DNA of 64,000 nucleotides from Kiloniellales bacterium (GCA_028280455.1 JANQLT010000057.1:124001-188000); one strand, 5' to 3'; shown: positions 9,501-18,695, counted from the stretch's first letter. Notes: generated from the sequence alone by a model not told the origin. Numbers and translations are program-made.

Positions 9501-12500
9501 ACGACGTGCCGGCAAGAACCGCATCTAGGATCGAGAGTTGTGGCAAATCCTTGAAGAAGCCAGCGATCGGATCGGTGCCATCATTCTCCAGAATCGTAAA
9601 GCTGTCGCCGATGCTCGGGGCGAAGCCAAGGATCAAGTCGAGACTTGCACCATCACCAGCATCGCTATTGAGATCGACAGAGCCGTTCACCTTTAGCCGG
9701 TCGAAATCGACTCCCGGAGCCGTCGTCCCTTCGAGCTCCAGCTCCAACCTTCCGGCCGAGGCCACCTGGTAATCGCCGTTTATCACCGTCTCGCCGGGCG
9801 AGCTCCCCGGTGCCAGGAGGCCGCCCATCTGGGTCAGATTGCCATTGAAGATGTCGACCGAGAGCAATCCGTCGGTGAAGCTGAAGCTGCCGCCGACGCC
9901 GATGTTCACGATACCGGCATCGAGTGTCCCGCCAGCTAGATTGAAGGTTCCCGTACCGTCTGGGCCGGTGCCGACAAACACCGTGTTGGCCGTCGCGTCG
10001 ACTCCGGCACCCATCGTGAAAGTGCCGATTGCCGCGCCGGCGCCGGAAGCACCGGTATCCTGTCCGACCCTCAGGAGGTTCACGTCGAGATCGACTGTTC
10101 CGAAACTGGCGTCGAACAGCCCCCTAGCCGTGCCGAACTCGCTCGGATTGAAGCCGATGCTCAGGTTACCGCCCGAACCCACCGCTACCGTGCTTTGAGA
10201 GCCCAAAATCACGCTACCATTGACATCGCCTCGTGAACTGCCAAAGCCCGGCGTCACCGTGTTCTGACCAATCGACAATGTGCCGCCAATAAAAGCCTCG
10301 AAGACCGGGTCGGTCGCGGCGAGATCCAGTGTCGCCGTGACGGTGCCCTCGGTATCCGTCCCATTGACTGCGACAAAGAACGTGGTGACCGGATCCGTTG
10401 CGCTGCCCAGTCGCAGCGTGCCGCCTGACGGCACTTCCAAACTGGACTCCACGTTGCCGCCCTGCCCGAAAACAACCGTCGTGGCGAGGATTGCCTCCTG
10501 TTGATTCCACGTCAGCTTTCCCGACGCGGAGCCGAGACCGTTTGACAGGCCAATGAAGAGCGTTGAAAGTTCGAAGCCTATGTTCGCGCTGTCATCGAGC
10601 GCTGAGAGCAGGCCGCTCGCCGTCCCCTCGCCCGACAGATTCCAGCCAATGATGAGCGCCGCTCCAGGAATGACATCGAGATTCGCGTCCGCGGTTACAT
10701 TCAAGGTGCCCGCTACGGCCGCGTCACCGGCCGACACTTTTCTGCCGACAAAAAGACCGGAGATGTTCGCCGACACCGCCGTGTCCGCAATCGTCAGTGT
10801 TCCCCCGGGCTCGCCACTGCCGACGCCCACGCCGACCGAGCCATTGGAGACCAGTTGGCTTCCTCCATCGAGGTCCGTCGTGTGATCGCTGTCCCCTATG
10901 AACTGCAGCCCTGAGAGTGTCAGGTCGGAGTCGACGATATTGACGCCTGGCGAGCCGGCGTCGTCGAAAATCACCGAGTCCGCGGCCGTCGGGGCGGAGC
11001 CATCCGCCCAGTTCGAAGCATCACTCCAGAGTTCGCTACCGCCGCCGTCGATCCAGCGGTCGGCAAGCGCAAAAGCGGCGATGTCGGCTCCCACGTAAAA
11101 GCTCTGCAGCGCGCCCGGTGAACCGATGGTGACACTGCCGCCATTGCGCCAAACAACACCGGAACCGGGCAGTTCAATGGACAGTGTGGCGCTGTCCCTG
11201 TCACCGTCGCTATCCGCAATGCTGTACTCGAAGGTCTCGATTGCACCGCCGGAAGGCCGAGACTGCGGCGCGACCGAGTATGTGAAGGCGCCATCGGCAG
11301 AGACGGCCAGAGTGCCGAATACTCCCGCAAGCTCGATCAATCCGCCACCAAGCGCTTGGCCATTGACATCAGAGACGACAGCCCCATCGCCGCCCTGGTC
11401 GTCATTGCTGATGACGTTTCCGGTGACGGTGAATTTCGGCAACACACCGAGGAGCAGATCCTCAAGCTCGGCGCCGTTTTGGGCCAGGGCAACCCGGTCA
11501 GGATTCTCGTCGTTGTCCGGAGAGCTGTCGTCCTTGTCACCGGACAGGTTGCCGGGATCGCCCGGCAGGATGCCGGTCACGACCATATCGAGCTGGTCAA
11601 AGTCGATGTTGCTAGCCGCCGACTCTCCAAGACCGAAGGCGAAGATCTCGAGATTGGGAATTGAGTTGTCGTAGAGTTGACTGATATTGCCGAAGCTCGG
11701 ATCGAAACCGTCGTTATCGGCGCCATCGCTTATGTGGTAGAGCAGGTTGAGATCGGATTGGTTGGCTACGTTGGAGAGAAATAGAGCGGCCTCATTCATC
11801 ACCGACTCATACTGAGTCGAGCCCCCGGCAAACAGGCCATCGAGATAGCTGTTTATGGCGTTGTCACCCGCGGCCGTGTAGGTGACCAGTTCATTGGGCC
11901 CGAAATCGATGGGTTCTCGAGCACCGTCGAGAGGAAAACCGCCGTTGAAGGGCTGGAACCGGATTTGCGAGCCGGGTCCGAAATCGGCATCCACCAAGGT
12001 CTGCAATGCCTGTTTCACGGCTCCGATCGCGGCATCGAGGCGGGTTTGCCCCAGTGGTGGAGAATTGCCGGCGAAATCGAAACCCATCGAGCCGGAAACA
12101 TCCAAGTTGAACAGCACGGTCAGCGTCGTAGGACCGCTGCTCGTGTCGAGCGTGGCGGAATCCGAGACGGCAATCGGCAGGTCGTCGACGATCTGGATCG
12201 TGATCGTGGCGCTATCGGTATCGCCGTTGGAGTCTTGGAGCGTGTAGCTGAAGCTCTGGAAGGTGCTGTTCGCGCCCTGAAGAGGGTCATGCCCATAACG
12301 CTCCAGGAGCTCGAAGCTGTATTGACCGGTCGCCTTCGTGATCGTCATCCGCCAGACGCCGTCGTCGCTGGAGAACATGATCAGGTTGGGGTCGCTGAGG
12401 TCGTCCTTGGTGACATTCACCGGCACACCGCCAGGGCCATAGCTGCCTGTGTATGTCGCATCGAGGATCGGCGAACCGCCAAGTCCGTCCAAACCGGGCT

Positions 12501-15500
12501 GATCATTGTCGAGCAGGTTGTCGGCGATTGTCGCAGCGGTGAAAGACCCGTCGCCCGGCCCGTTCTCGACCACCGGACCAGGATCGTTGTTTGTGCCCGC
12601 CCCGTCATCCTCCGCGATGGGGCCGAACGCTCCAGCGCCAATGGTCACCGTGACCGTTGCCGTCGAGGTCGCGCCCTGGGAGTCTACGACGGTGTAGCTG
12701 AAGCGATCTGTGGCCGTTTTGCCGGAGTCGAGCGCGGCGAACTGACCATTCGGGTCATAGGTTATGGTGTTGTCGGGATTGATCGTGACCAGGCCCAGCG
12801 TCGAGAGCGCGGCCGTGTCCACGGCGAGAACGTTGAGCACATCGTTGCCGTCGACATCGGCGTCGTTCGCCAGAACGTCGATCGTGATCGGCGAGTCAGG
12901 ATCGATGCCGCTCGATATGCTGTCGAGATCGCCAAGAGCAATGTCGCGGCTGGCCGTGCCCAGTAGTTGGCCGCTATCACCAAACGAACCAGCTCCATCG
13001 TTTATCCAGACGCGATTTCCACCACTATTGGCGGTCACCGCGTCCAGATCACCGTCATTATCGACATCGCCAAGCTGGACACCGCCGCTGTCCAGGTTGC
13101 CGATCGACTGGCCGCTATCCGAGAAATTGCCACTACCGTCGTTCAGCCAGAGGCGATCGGCCGGGTCTGAACCCCCGGTCGAAGCATTGGCGACGAACGC
13201 GTCGATATCGCCGTCGCCGTCCACGTCCCCCAGAGCGACACCCAGGCTCCAGCCACTCCCGAGAGATTGGCCGCTATCGGTAAAGATCCCCGATCCGTCA
13301 TTGAGCCAGACTCGATTGCCCTGGTTCGACTGGTTGGCGGTGAAGGCGTCGAGGTCGCCGTCACCATCGACGTCGCCAAGCGCAACGTCTTGTGTATTGC
13401 TGGCTCCCAATACCTGTGCGGTCGCGCTGAACACGCCCGCACCGTCGTTGAGCCAAACTCTTCCGCCACCGTTGAAGTTGCCGACGAAGGCATCCAAGTC
13501 GCCGTCGTCGTCCAAGTCACCCAGCTTTACTTCCAGGCTATTCCCGGAGCCAAGTGATTGGCCACTATCGGAGAAGTTCCCATTTCCATCGTTGAACAGG
13601 ATCCGGTTGCCCGCCGCGTTCGCTCCACCAAAAGTGTTGGCGAGCGCCTCGAACGCATCCAAGTCGCCATCACCGTCGAGGTCGCCGAGCGCAATGTCGG
13701 CGGTCACGTTGCTCGCAAAGACCTGACCAGAGTTTGCGAAGCTCCCTGTGCCATCGTTGATCCATACCTCTTTCGGGCCGATGTTGGACAAAAAGGCGTC
13801 CAGATCGCCATCGCCGTCGACATCGCCCAGATCAACGTCGCCACTTTGGAACAGCCCAAGGTCTTGGCCAGTATCGACGAACCCTCCGGATCCATCGTTC
13901 AGCCACACACCGATGCCACGGCCGCGATTGGCCTCGAATAGATCCAGATCGCCATCGCCCGCGACGAACTGGACGATGTCGTCTGCCACCAGAGGCTGGT
14001 CATTGACGCCAACGATGAAGATCTCGACCGTTTCCGTTGCGACGCCGGCGCCGCCGTCGAAGGTGGTGATCAGAAAGCTGTCTGTCGCTCCTTCACCAGC
14101 CCCGAGCGACTCGAATTGCCCGTTAGGATCGTAAGTGAAGGACGCACCGCCGGCGTCGATGGTCACGAGCCCCAACGTGCCGCTGGCATCGATTGCGGTA
14201 ATCGTTCCGGTTGCGGCAAGAGAAACTGCTGGGCCGTCTTCGAAGGCAAATACGATCGGCTCGGCAGGTGGCTCGTTTCCGAAACCCGGGAGAATCGGTG
14301 CCGCCGGTTCGAGAAAAGCGGGTTCCGGAGGAAGCAGCCGCAAGGACGGCACCAAGAATTGGGGGGCCGAGACGGTTTGAGTTGAAACCGGACTCGTCAC
14401 TATAGGTTGCAAGTTCGGCAGACTCGAAGACGAGAAAGGATCGGCCAGGATCTCCTGCTGATAGGAGGAGCGGGGTCCGAGCAATCCCGCTTCAGACGCT
14501 TCGCCACCGGTTGCGCCACCTAGTTCGAGCATCCGAGCCAACTCGCTCACCGGTGAACCACCGGAGGCGGGCGAAGCGTCTGCTTCGGGCGAGCCTCCGG
14601 AAGACGTTTCCGACGGTCCGATGCCGGCCTCCGGCGCCAAGCTCTCGAGGCTGCTAGCGCTCGACCCAGTCCCGGATTCCGGCGCGATCGCCTCGATGGT
14701 GCGTATGTCTTCCGACCCGAGGTCGGTTCGCTCCTCCTCGGATGCGGTGCGGAGCGCAATCGCTTCGCCGAGGAAGCTCAATTCGGCGCCATAGTCCGCC
14801 TCGGCCTGCGCTTGTGATTTGACGATGCTTGGGCCGTGAGGCGCCCTGAAATCGGAGAAGATCAGGCTCTCGAACGCGCGGTCGAATATGGTCTGGCCAC
14901 CATCGTTCCGTCCTGTGAACAGACCCACGTCGCCTGTGTCCACGTCCGGGAAGAGGATCAGCTCGACAGCGTTTCCGAGATCAATGAACTTGAGACCTGG
15001 GGTCGTGCCCCGAATCGAAGCATCGACGAAGGGCGAGCGGAGTATCACTTCACCAATGCCCGCGATAGCCCCGGTCACGAACACGAAGGTGCCTCGAATT
15101 GCGGAAAAGGCCAGCGAGCCGATCGAGTTTTCCGGGTCATAGACCAGTTCATCCAGGATGATCCTGGCATTGGACGACAGCGAAAACGTCGTATCGTCCA
15201 CGAACCGGACGACTGCCTGACTATCGGGCGGCGTCTGCAGGACATCTCCTTGGAATACCGAGTCGCCGATCGAGAGGGCGGTTGTCGTGCCGCCGGCCCG
15301 GATGGCCCAGAGTACACCGCTTGTCTGCTCGACTTCGCCGATTGCCACTGGGCCGACGGGCTCGCTGACCTGGGCGTATTGTTTGGCTACTCCAATGCCG
15401 GCCAGTGCCTCAACCATGCCCGGCGTGAGCCTTGCCCCGGACTCGTTGTAGAGATTCGGCGGTTCCTCGTTGGAGAAATAGTGGGCAATTTGGACGATCA

Positions 15501-15672
15501 GGCCGTCGGCGCCTTGCAGCTCGAGGCTGTCTCCGACACGCTGGTAGTCCGCTGTTCGTATCAGGTCGCCAAACGGAACGACGAGGTTTTCGCTGCCCTG
15601 CGTCACCGCCAAGACGATCGGCGACGCACCCAAACCCCCATCTGTTCCCTGATTCAGCATCTCTCCGGCCAC
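6589..15672 (-). CDS. giant RTX/FG-GAP mosaic exoprotein with FecR-like and vWA domains
   Basis: A 3,027-residue predicted secreted or surface protein, probably a type I secretion substrate. Approximate order from the N-terminus: FecR-like domain (residues 110-240), low-complexity Ser/Gly/Pro linker, cadherin-like segment, FG-GAP repeats such as GDVDGDGDLDAF (570-920), another cadherin-like domain, a von Willebrand A domain with MIDAS motif DVSGSMG (about 1180-1365), glycine-rich beta-helix-like passenger (1530-1970), then several blocks of calcium-binding nonapeptides (GGxGxDxLx) split by a propeller-like segment (2320-2560). No cleavable signal is seen, as expected for this route, and no HlyB/HlyD/TolC genes are in the window. 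Start may be GTG 15672 or ATG 15660, the latter directly behind GGAGAG. Adhesion or matrix function is inference. Confidence 0.85.
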   Translation of the reverse strand: MAGEMLNQGTDGGLGASPIVLAVTQGSENLVVPFGDLIRTADYQRVGDSLELQGADGLIVQIAHYFSNEEPPNLYNESGARLTPGMVEALAGIGVAKQYAQVSEPVGPVAIGEVEQTSGVLWAIRAGGTTTALSIGDSVFQGDVLQTPPDSQAVVRFVDDTTFSLSSNARIILDELVYDPENSIGSLAFSAIRGTFVFVTGAIAGIGEVILRSPFVDASIRGTTPGLKFIDLGNAVELILFPDVDTGDVGLFTGRNDGGQTIFDRAFESLIFSDFRAPHGPSIVKSQAQAEADYGAELSFLGEAIALRTASEEERTDLGSEDIRTIEAIAPESGTGSSASSLESLAPEAGIGPSETSSGGSPEADASPASGGSPVSELARMLELGGATGGEASEAGLLGPRSSYQQEILADPFSSSSLPNLQPIVTSPVSTQTVSAPQFLVPSLRLLPPEPAFLEPAAPILPGFGNEPPAEPIVFAFEDGPAVSLAATGTITAIDASGTLGLVTIDAGGASFTYDPNGQFESLGAGEGATDSFLITTFDGGAGVATETVEIFIVGVNDQPLVADDIVQFVAGDGDLDLFEANRGRGIGVWLNDGSGGFVDTGQDLGLFQSGDVDLGDVDGDGDLDAFLSNIGPKEVWINDGTGSFANSGQVFASNVTADIALGDLDGDGDLDAFEALANTFGGANAAGNRILFNDGNGNFSDSGQSLGSGNSLEVKLGDLDDDGDLDAFVGNFNGGGRVWLNDGAGVFSATAQVLGASNTQDVALGDVDGDGDLDAFTANQSNQGNRVWLNDGSGIFTDSGQSLGSGWSLGVALGDVDGDGDIDAFVANASTGGSDPADRLWLNDGSGNFSDSGQSIGNLDSGGVQLGDVDNDGDLDAVTANSGGNRVWINDGAGSFGDSGQLLGTASRDIALGDLDSISSGIDPDSPITIDVLANDADVDGNDVLNVLAVDTAALSTLGLVTINPDNTITYDPNGQFAALDSGKTATDRFSYTVVDSQGATSTATVTVTIGAGAFGPIAEDDGAGTNNDPGPVVENGPGDGSFTAATIADNLLDNDQPGLDGLGGSPILDATYTGSYGPGGVPVNVTKDDLSDPNLIMFSSDDGVWRMTITKATGQYSFELLERYGHDPLQGANSTFQSFSYTLQDSNGDTDSATITIQIVDDLPIAVSDSATLDTSSGPTTLTVLFNLDVSGSMGFDFAGNSPPLGQTRLDAAIGAVKQALQTLVDADFGPGSQIRFQPFNGGFPLDGAREPIDFGPNELVTYTAAGDNAINSYLDGLFAGGSTQYESVMNEAALFLSNVANQSDLNLLYHISDGADNDGFDPSFGNISQLYDNSIPNLEIFAFGLGESAASNIDFDQLDMVVTGILPGDPGNLSGDKDDSSPDNDENPDRVALAQNGAELEDLLLGVLPKFTVTGNVISNDDQGGDGAVVSDVNGQALGGGLIELAGVFGTLAVSADGAFTYSVAPQSRPSGGAIETFEYSIADSDGDRDSATLSIELPGSGVVWRNGGSVTIGSPGALQSFYVGADIAAFALADRWIDGGGSELWSDASNWADGSAPTAADSVIFDDAGSPGVNIVDSDLTLSGLQFIGDSDHTTDLDGGSQLVSNGSVGVGVGSGEPGGTLTIADTAVSANISGLFVGRKVSAGDAAVAGTLNVTADANLDVIPGAALIIGWNLSGEGTASGLLSALDDSANIGFELSTLFIGLSNGLGSASGKLTWNQQEAILATTVVFGQGGNVESSLEVPSGGTLRLGSATDPVTTFFVAVNGTDTEGTVTATLDLAATDPVFEAFIGGTLSIGQNTVTPGFGSSRGDVNGSVILGSQSTVAVGSGGNLSIGFNPSEFGTARGLFDASFGTVDLDVNLLRVGQDTGASGAGAAIGTFTMGAGVDATANTVFVGTGPDGTGTFNLAGGTLDAGIVNIGVGGSFSFTDGLLSVDIFNGNLTQMGGLLAPGSSPGETVINGDYQVASAGRLELELEGTTAPGVDFDRLKVNGSVDLNSDAGDGASLDLILGFAPSIGDSFTILENDGTDPIAGFFKDLPQLSILDAVLAGTSFAFQIDYSGGDGNDIVLTVVSNNLGDDVILGTNGDDTLFGGPGVDTLDGLSGDDLLDGGSGNDSLNGGDDDDSFVYRVGDGQDTITGNSGNDRLIVRGVDGISTTYLVQDGETFDGVGGFPDDHIAVSIDGVLALDLDGVEIIEFTATNAGDTLIVDGNFDGTDLAPNTIVFNGGTGNDAVDATALVSAHALEVDGGDGQDSLVGGAGVDSLQGGAGNDTVMGGEGADSIDGGPGEDTAVYDRRVRVDLSAEEAKVVANDTTTFETLNPVTGQVDTVISSAIDPFIDGLGFDPGLNQFFGTGGGSGGTEGSEIYRVALDGSLSLIGTTGSWSASDLAVAPDGTLYAVAGRGSRVDPGALLTLNKANGEGALVGDGVAHGGLTGIAIVPDSSAAAGFRIFASKLPNRLDDSFERFSTLVELDPSDGSVVSEIALLDGSGGGVAIGDLTYIESTGTLFAVEAGTNISGLEAPGIRLFTIDTQSGTATLVDVIDGREFSGGLAADSSDILHHIGFFRDFEFDRLAAVENVIGSNQADILIGDDRDNSLFGGRGSDRLFGGAGNDHIETGQGNGLAFGGADSDSLFAGNGNVRLFGDEGDDQIFGGTGTAVLFGGAGDDLIDGGADFVGSVSYARDPVGTPGTTNVVVNLGATPILGVAPGQVRDGFGDTDSLFNIDFVTGSNGDDLMVAGAGVSSFQGLGGNDSLDGGDGFDFLLFFDSPDGVTVDLSAQGVAQVISASQGIDTFVGFEGAAGSNFSDTLIGGAGDNVIEGLGGDDSLVGGSGFDTLEYVNSRDGVTLDFSAQGTPQAVSSESGTDVFTGFESVRASNFDDHISGIGASVQAYGREGDDRLVIVDSGFQIVDGGDGDDTLVVDFNDDIDLTLIENFRINDIERFELAGNAGNTLTLTLGDVIDTTDGGNLLFVTGDTNDTIVSQGQGWNNNGLMEVEGVNYFSYSIQSVSLLVEQGIDQSDVS
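12920..13960 (-). repeat. tandem FG-GAP coding repeats inside the giant protein
   Basis: About eight direct repeats of 135-160 bp encode units of the form LGDVDGDGDLDAF...VWLNDGSGxFxDSGQ. The repetition is visible in the DNA: variants of TTGGCCGCTATC recur near 12970, 13107, 13268 and 13557. The D-G-D-G-D loops are calcium-binding in FG-GAP beta-propellers. Such runs can change copy number by recombination. Confidence 0.8.
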
Positions 15673-15903
15673 CTAGTTGCAGGTCTTTTTTGTTCTTCGT
15701 GCCAGTGGCCAACACAGCGCTACTTGCGGCCACCTAATGCGCAGATCTGCCTACGCCCAAGATTTGGTTTCGAGCCTTCTTTCGCGAAGTGATGGTTGTC
15801 ACTATTCCCCCAAATTCTCGCAATTATAGCAGTGTCGTGCCCGGGCGTCCAAGGTAGGTCAACCTGCTCGAGCGCTTGCGTGAGCTGGCGGGCATGCGCC
15901 GGC

Positions 15904-16008
15904 GTGCGGATCGACTACAACACCAAGCGGCCCCACTCGGCCCTGGGCTACGCCACACCGGAGGAATTCGCGTCATCTCTCCGGGTGCATGCCCCTGGCG
16001 ACTTCATC
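15904..16008 (+). pseudogene. IS3-family transposase (OrfB) C-terminal fragment
   Basis: The frame reads RIDYNTKRPHSALGYATPEEFA, a close match to the C-terminal signature of IS3-family integrase-type transposases (YN..RPHSALG..TPEEFA). Everything upstream that would encode the DDE core is missing or out of frame, and the frame continues past the usual end into unrelated residues. This is a remnant, probably left by an old insertion at the edge of the downstream catabolic island. Confidence 0.75.
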
Positions 16009-16409
16009 AGCGGTGAGGCGGAACATAAGGTCCTTGGGAAACCGATCTCTCCTGTGGACCGCCTGCCGGTCAAGCGCCTGATATCGATCAGGACGTGCCG
16101 CGCGAATGGGTGTCCAAGACACGCCTGGGAGCCACATGCCGGTTGAGGCGCTGTTACTGCGGGAGCGAAGGTCCCTTCATGACCGGCTTGCCCACCGGCA
16201 GGTGGACCGGCAGATGTCGAGCAAGCTATCGCCTGACTGGGAGCTGCGCGCGCTGCCCGGCCATTGAAAAGGCACTCGGCCCGGGGCTCGATCCGGATGT
16301 CCTTGGCGGCGGTGATGTGGCAGACCCGCACGGCGGCGGTCGCCGTGTCGATCGGCCGCTTCGCGTGGGTGTCGTCGACGACGTGTACACCTGGGCGCCG
16401 CAGATCACA

Positions 16410-16860
16410 GGGCGGCGCTCGTGGCGATCACCTGGACGCACGGCCGGCTCGCCCTCGATCCCCTCCGCACCCATGGCTACCATCGGGCCCTGACCTGGCT
16501 CGAGCGGCTACCCGGCGTCGGCTGCAGGATCGCCGCGGCAACGCTCAACTCCAGCACGTTGCGCAAGCCGGTTCTCGTGATCGACAGCCACCAGCTCCGC
16601 ACTCTCAAGCGTCTCAGGCTCGTCGGACAACACGCCAGCATCGCTAGAGCTCATGACACTATCGCACCCGCCACGCCGCCTTGCTGGACAGCCTCAGACC
16701 TCGACCAACACCACCAGCTCATAAAGGTGCTGGGCCGATCCATCCGCAGAGATCCAAGACACCTCTGCCACCGATGCCCGATCAAGGACCTCCGTCCAAC
16801 AGCCAACACCAAGCTGCGATGGCCAGAATTGGAAATGCGACAAACCACAGCCTCAGCGGA
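16410..16860 (+). pseudogene. endonuclease III-like (HhH-GPD) remnant
   Basis: The frame contains WLERLPGVGCRIAAATLN, the helix-hairpin-helix of endonuclease III-type DNA glycosylases, followed by LVIDSHQLRTLKRLRLV, which aligns with the VDTH catalytic-aspartate segment. It ends with CHRCPIKDLRPTA, a broken form of the C-terminal iron-sulfur cysteine cluster that lacks cysteines. The N-terminal half of the enzyme is absent. The missing half and lost cluster argue for decay. A short-lived diverged protein expressed from the 546-bp ORF at 16421 cannot be excluded. Confidence 0.6.
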
Positions 16861-16883
16861 CGCTTGCGCTCAAGGACGTGGCC

Positions 16884-16918
16884 TTGACAATCCTATCGGG
16901 ATCATCGAATATTTCGAT
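16884..16918 (+). promoter_or_regulatory. candidate promoter and inverted repeat upstream of the acyl-CoA ligase operon
   Basis: A perfect -35 hexamer TTGACA at 16884-16889 is followed 18 bp later by AATATT (16908-16913), four of six bases of the -10 consensus. An inverted repeat, ATCGAA-TAT-TTCGAT (16904-16918), overlays the -10 and would suit a repressor. The first gene starts about 235 bp downstream at 17154. Confidence 0.4.
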
Positions 16919-16939
16919 AATCGATTGTTTTTTCCGAAA
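16919..16939. promoter_or_regulatory. candidate IclR operator (weak copy)
   Basis: AATCGATTGTTTTTTCCGAAA matches the 21-bp site around 26838-26854 at 15 positions without gaps, keeping both outer arms (AATCG and TTCCGAA). It would place the ligase/synthase/thiolase operon under the IclR protein encoded at 27087. One arm is degenerate, so this is the weakest of the three copies. Confidence 0.35.
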
Positions 16940-17153
16940 AATGGACCTTCATCTACTCGTGAGTGACGCGCATGGGTAGCTTGGCCGGGAAATCTAGAGT
17001 CATGCAGGTCTACTCTTTCTCTTTTGCACAGCCGGCCATCGTTTCTTCATCGGTCATACAGACCGCCTTGTTCCGAGACCATTCGGGTGGGGCTGTTGCT
17101 CCGGCAGGACAGGCATCCACGCTGGTGCCGGCAATCCGGAAAGAAGAACCTCT

Positions 17154-18695
17154 ATGATTGCCGCGCGTACAAGAGAAGGAAATGGCGGCTTGCCGATAGA
17201 CTTGCTCTATCGGGGAATGCAGGTGAACGCGGACGGCATTGCGCTCGAGGATGGTGAGACGCAACTGACGTATCGAGAACTTGTCGAGTGCGTGGAAACG
17301 CTCGCTGCACTATTCATCGAGCTCTTGCCGCAGCGGCAAAGCCGAATCGGGCTTTGTGCCGACAACTCGATTGAGCAAGTCATTACAGTTCTCGCCATCT
17401 TTCGATCTGGGCATGTTTGGGTCAGCTTAAACCAGCATGCTAGACGGCATGAAATGCAAACGGTCCTTGACCTCCTAGAACCCGATTTGATCGTGGTGGA
17501 CGAAGAGTACTTGGACCGCTTCCGCGACACCAATGCAGCCTCCTGGATATGCAAGCCCAGTCTAGGCGGAGGAGAAGGCATCCTGGCGCGCGTTCGGGCC
17601 GCCGAGGCGCCGACGATACCGATGCCGCCGGTAGGGCCTAGCGATACGCAATCAATCAAGTTCACAGGAGGCACCACCGGCTCGCCGAAGGCAGTTGTTA
17701 TCTCTTACCGATCGGCGCTAACGATGATTGCGAATATGTTCGCAACCTTTTCGTTCGAGCGCGACGAGGTGCATCTATGCGTCTCCCCGATCAGCCACGC
17801 GACCGGCACTTTTCTCCTGCCTGTACTCGCCAACGGCGGCAAACATGTCATCTTGAGGAGACCGACGACTGAAGACATCGCGGACGCCCTGCAAAGGCAC
17901 GACGCGACAATGGTTTTTCTGGTGCCGACCGTTATCGAGCGATTGTTGGAATCCGGCCAGCTCGATCTGGCGCGCATGCCGAACTTCCGTCTGATGATCT
18001 ACGGTGGAGCCCCGATCACGCCCGGCAGCCTAGAACGGCTACTTGACGCCTTGCCCGGACGCGTAGGGGCGATCTTCGGTCAGACCGAGGCGCCGATGAT
18101 GATCACCGCGATTGGACCGAAAGAACTCTCCGACCCGCTCAATCTCACCTCTGTCGGGCGACCCTGCCCCTTCTCCCGTGTGGCCGTTGTAGACCCGTCC
18201 GGTGAACCGCTCCCAGCGGGAAAGATCGGCGACGTCGTGGTCCGCGGTAGCCTCATTATGGACGAGTATTTCGCCAATCCGGAAGAGACCGCGAAGACCA
18301 TACGCGATGGATGGCTCTATACAGGCGATCTCGGCGAACTCGATGACCGCGGCTATCTGTATCTGCGCGGGCGCCGCAAGGACATCATCATCACGGGGGG
18401 GTTCAACGTCGTTCCGACCGATGTGGAGGGCGCCTTGTGCAAGCATCCAAGCGTTCGCGGGGCACTGGTTTTCGGTATGACTGACCCCAAATGGGGAGAG
18501 CGTGTCGAAGCGGCCATTGTTCTCGACAAGCCGAACTCGGTCGATCCGGAGACCCTAATTCACTTCGCCAAAGAAGAAGTCGGGTCAATCAAGGCACCGA
18601 AAGTAATTCACATTGTGCCCGAGCTGCCGCGGACCAATCTCGGTAAACCGGACCGAAAACGGGTTCGGGAGTTATTAGGGCAGCCAAAAATCTGA
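17154..18695 (+). CDS. AMP-forming acyl-CoA ligase
   Basis: Activates a carboxylic acid to its CoA thioester through an acyl-adenylate. The 513-residue protein has the adenylate-forming P-loop FTGGTTGSPKAVV (near residue 168), the hinge region YTGDLGELDDRGYLYLRGR, and the C-terminal PRTNLGKPDRKRVRELL with the expected catalytic lysine. It is the first gene of a plus-strand set followed by an HMG-CoA-synthase-like protein and a thiolase, so its product may be a CoA ester headed for thiolytic cleavage. Base composition is visibly less G+C-rich than in the 47-63 kb region. The true acid substrate is unknown. Confidence 0.92.
   Translation: MIAARTREGNGGLPIDLLYRGMQVNADGIALEDGETQLTYRELVECVETLAALFIELLPQRQSRIGLCADNSIEQVITVLAIFRSGHVWVSLNQHARRHEMQTVLDLLEPDLIVVDEEYLDRFRDTNAASWICKPSLGGGEGILARVRAAEAPTIPMPPVGPSDTQSIKFTGGTTGSPKAVVISYRSALTMIANMFATFSFERDEVHLCVSPISHATGTFLLPVLANGGKHVILRRPTTEDIADALQRHDATMVFLVPTVIERLLESGQLDLARMPNFRLMIYGGAPITPGSLERLLDALPGRVGAIFGQTEAPMMITAIGPKELSDPLNLTSVGRPCPFSRVAVVDPSGEPLPAGKIGDVVVRGSLIMDEYFANPEETAKTIRDGWLYTGDLGELDDRGYLYLRGRRKDIIITGGFNVVPTDVEGALCKHPSVRGALVFGMTDPKWGERVEAAIVLDKPNSVDPETLIHFAKEEVGSIKAPKVIHIVPELPRTNLGKPDRKRVRELLGQPKI

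Larger units (their letters stand above)
15673..17153. other. decayed intergenic region with mobile-element and gene remnants
   Basis: About 1.5 kb with no convincing intact gene. It holds an IS3 transposase tail, an endonuclease III-like remnant, and a promoter/operator block in front of the next operon (each listed separately). Several overlapping ORFs on both strands (for example 16095-16493 and 15948-16331) have no recognisable protein features. The upstream end must also carry the promoter of the giant minus-strand gene, which I could not locate. Confidence 0.6.

Noticed and set aside
15690-15740. Repeated GGCCACCTA upstream of the giant gene
   Set aside because: Only nine bases, two copies about 60 bp apart, without symmetry; too weak to call a binding site.
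16963-17157. 64-residue ORF just before the acyl-CoA ligase
   Set aside because: No ribosome site and no motif; most likely the untranslated leader of the operon.
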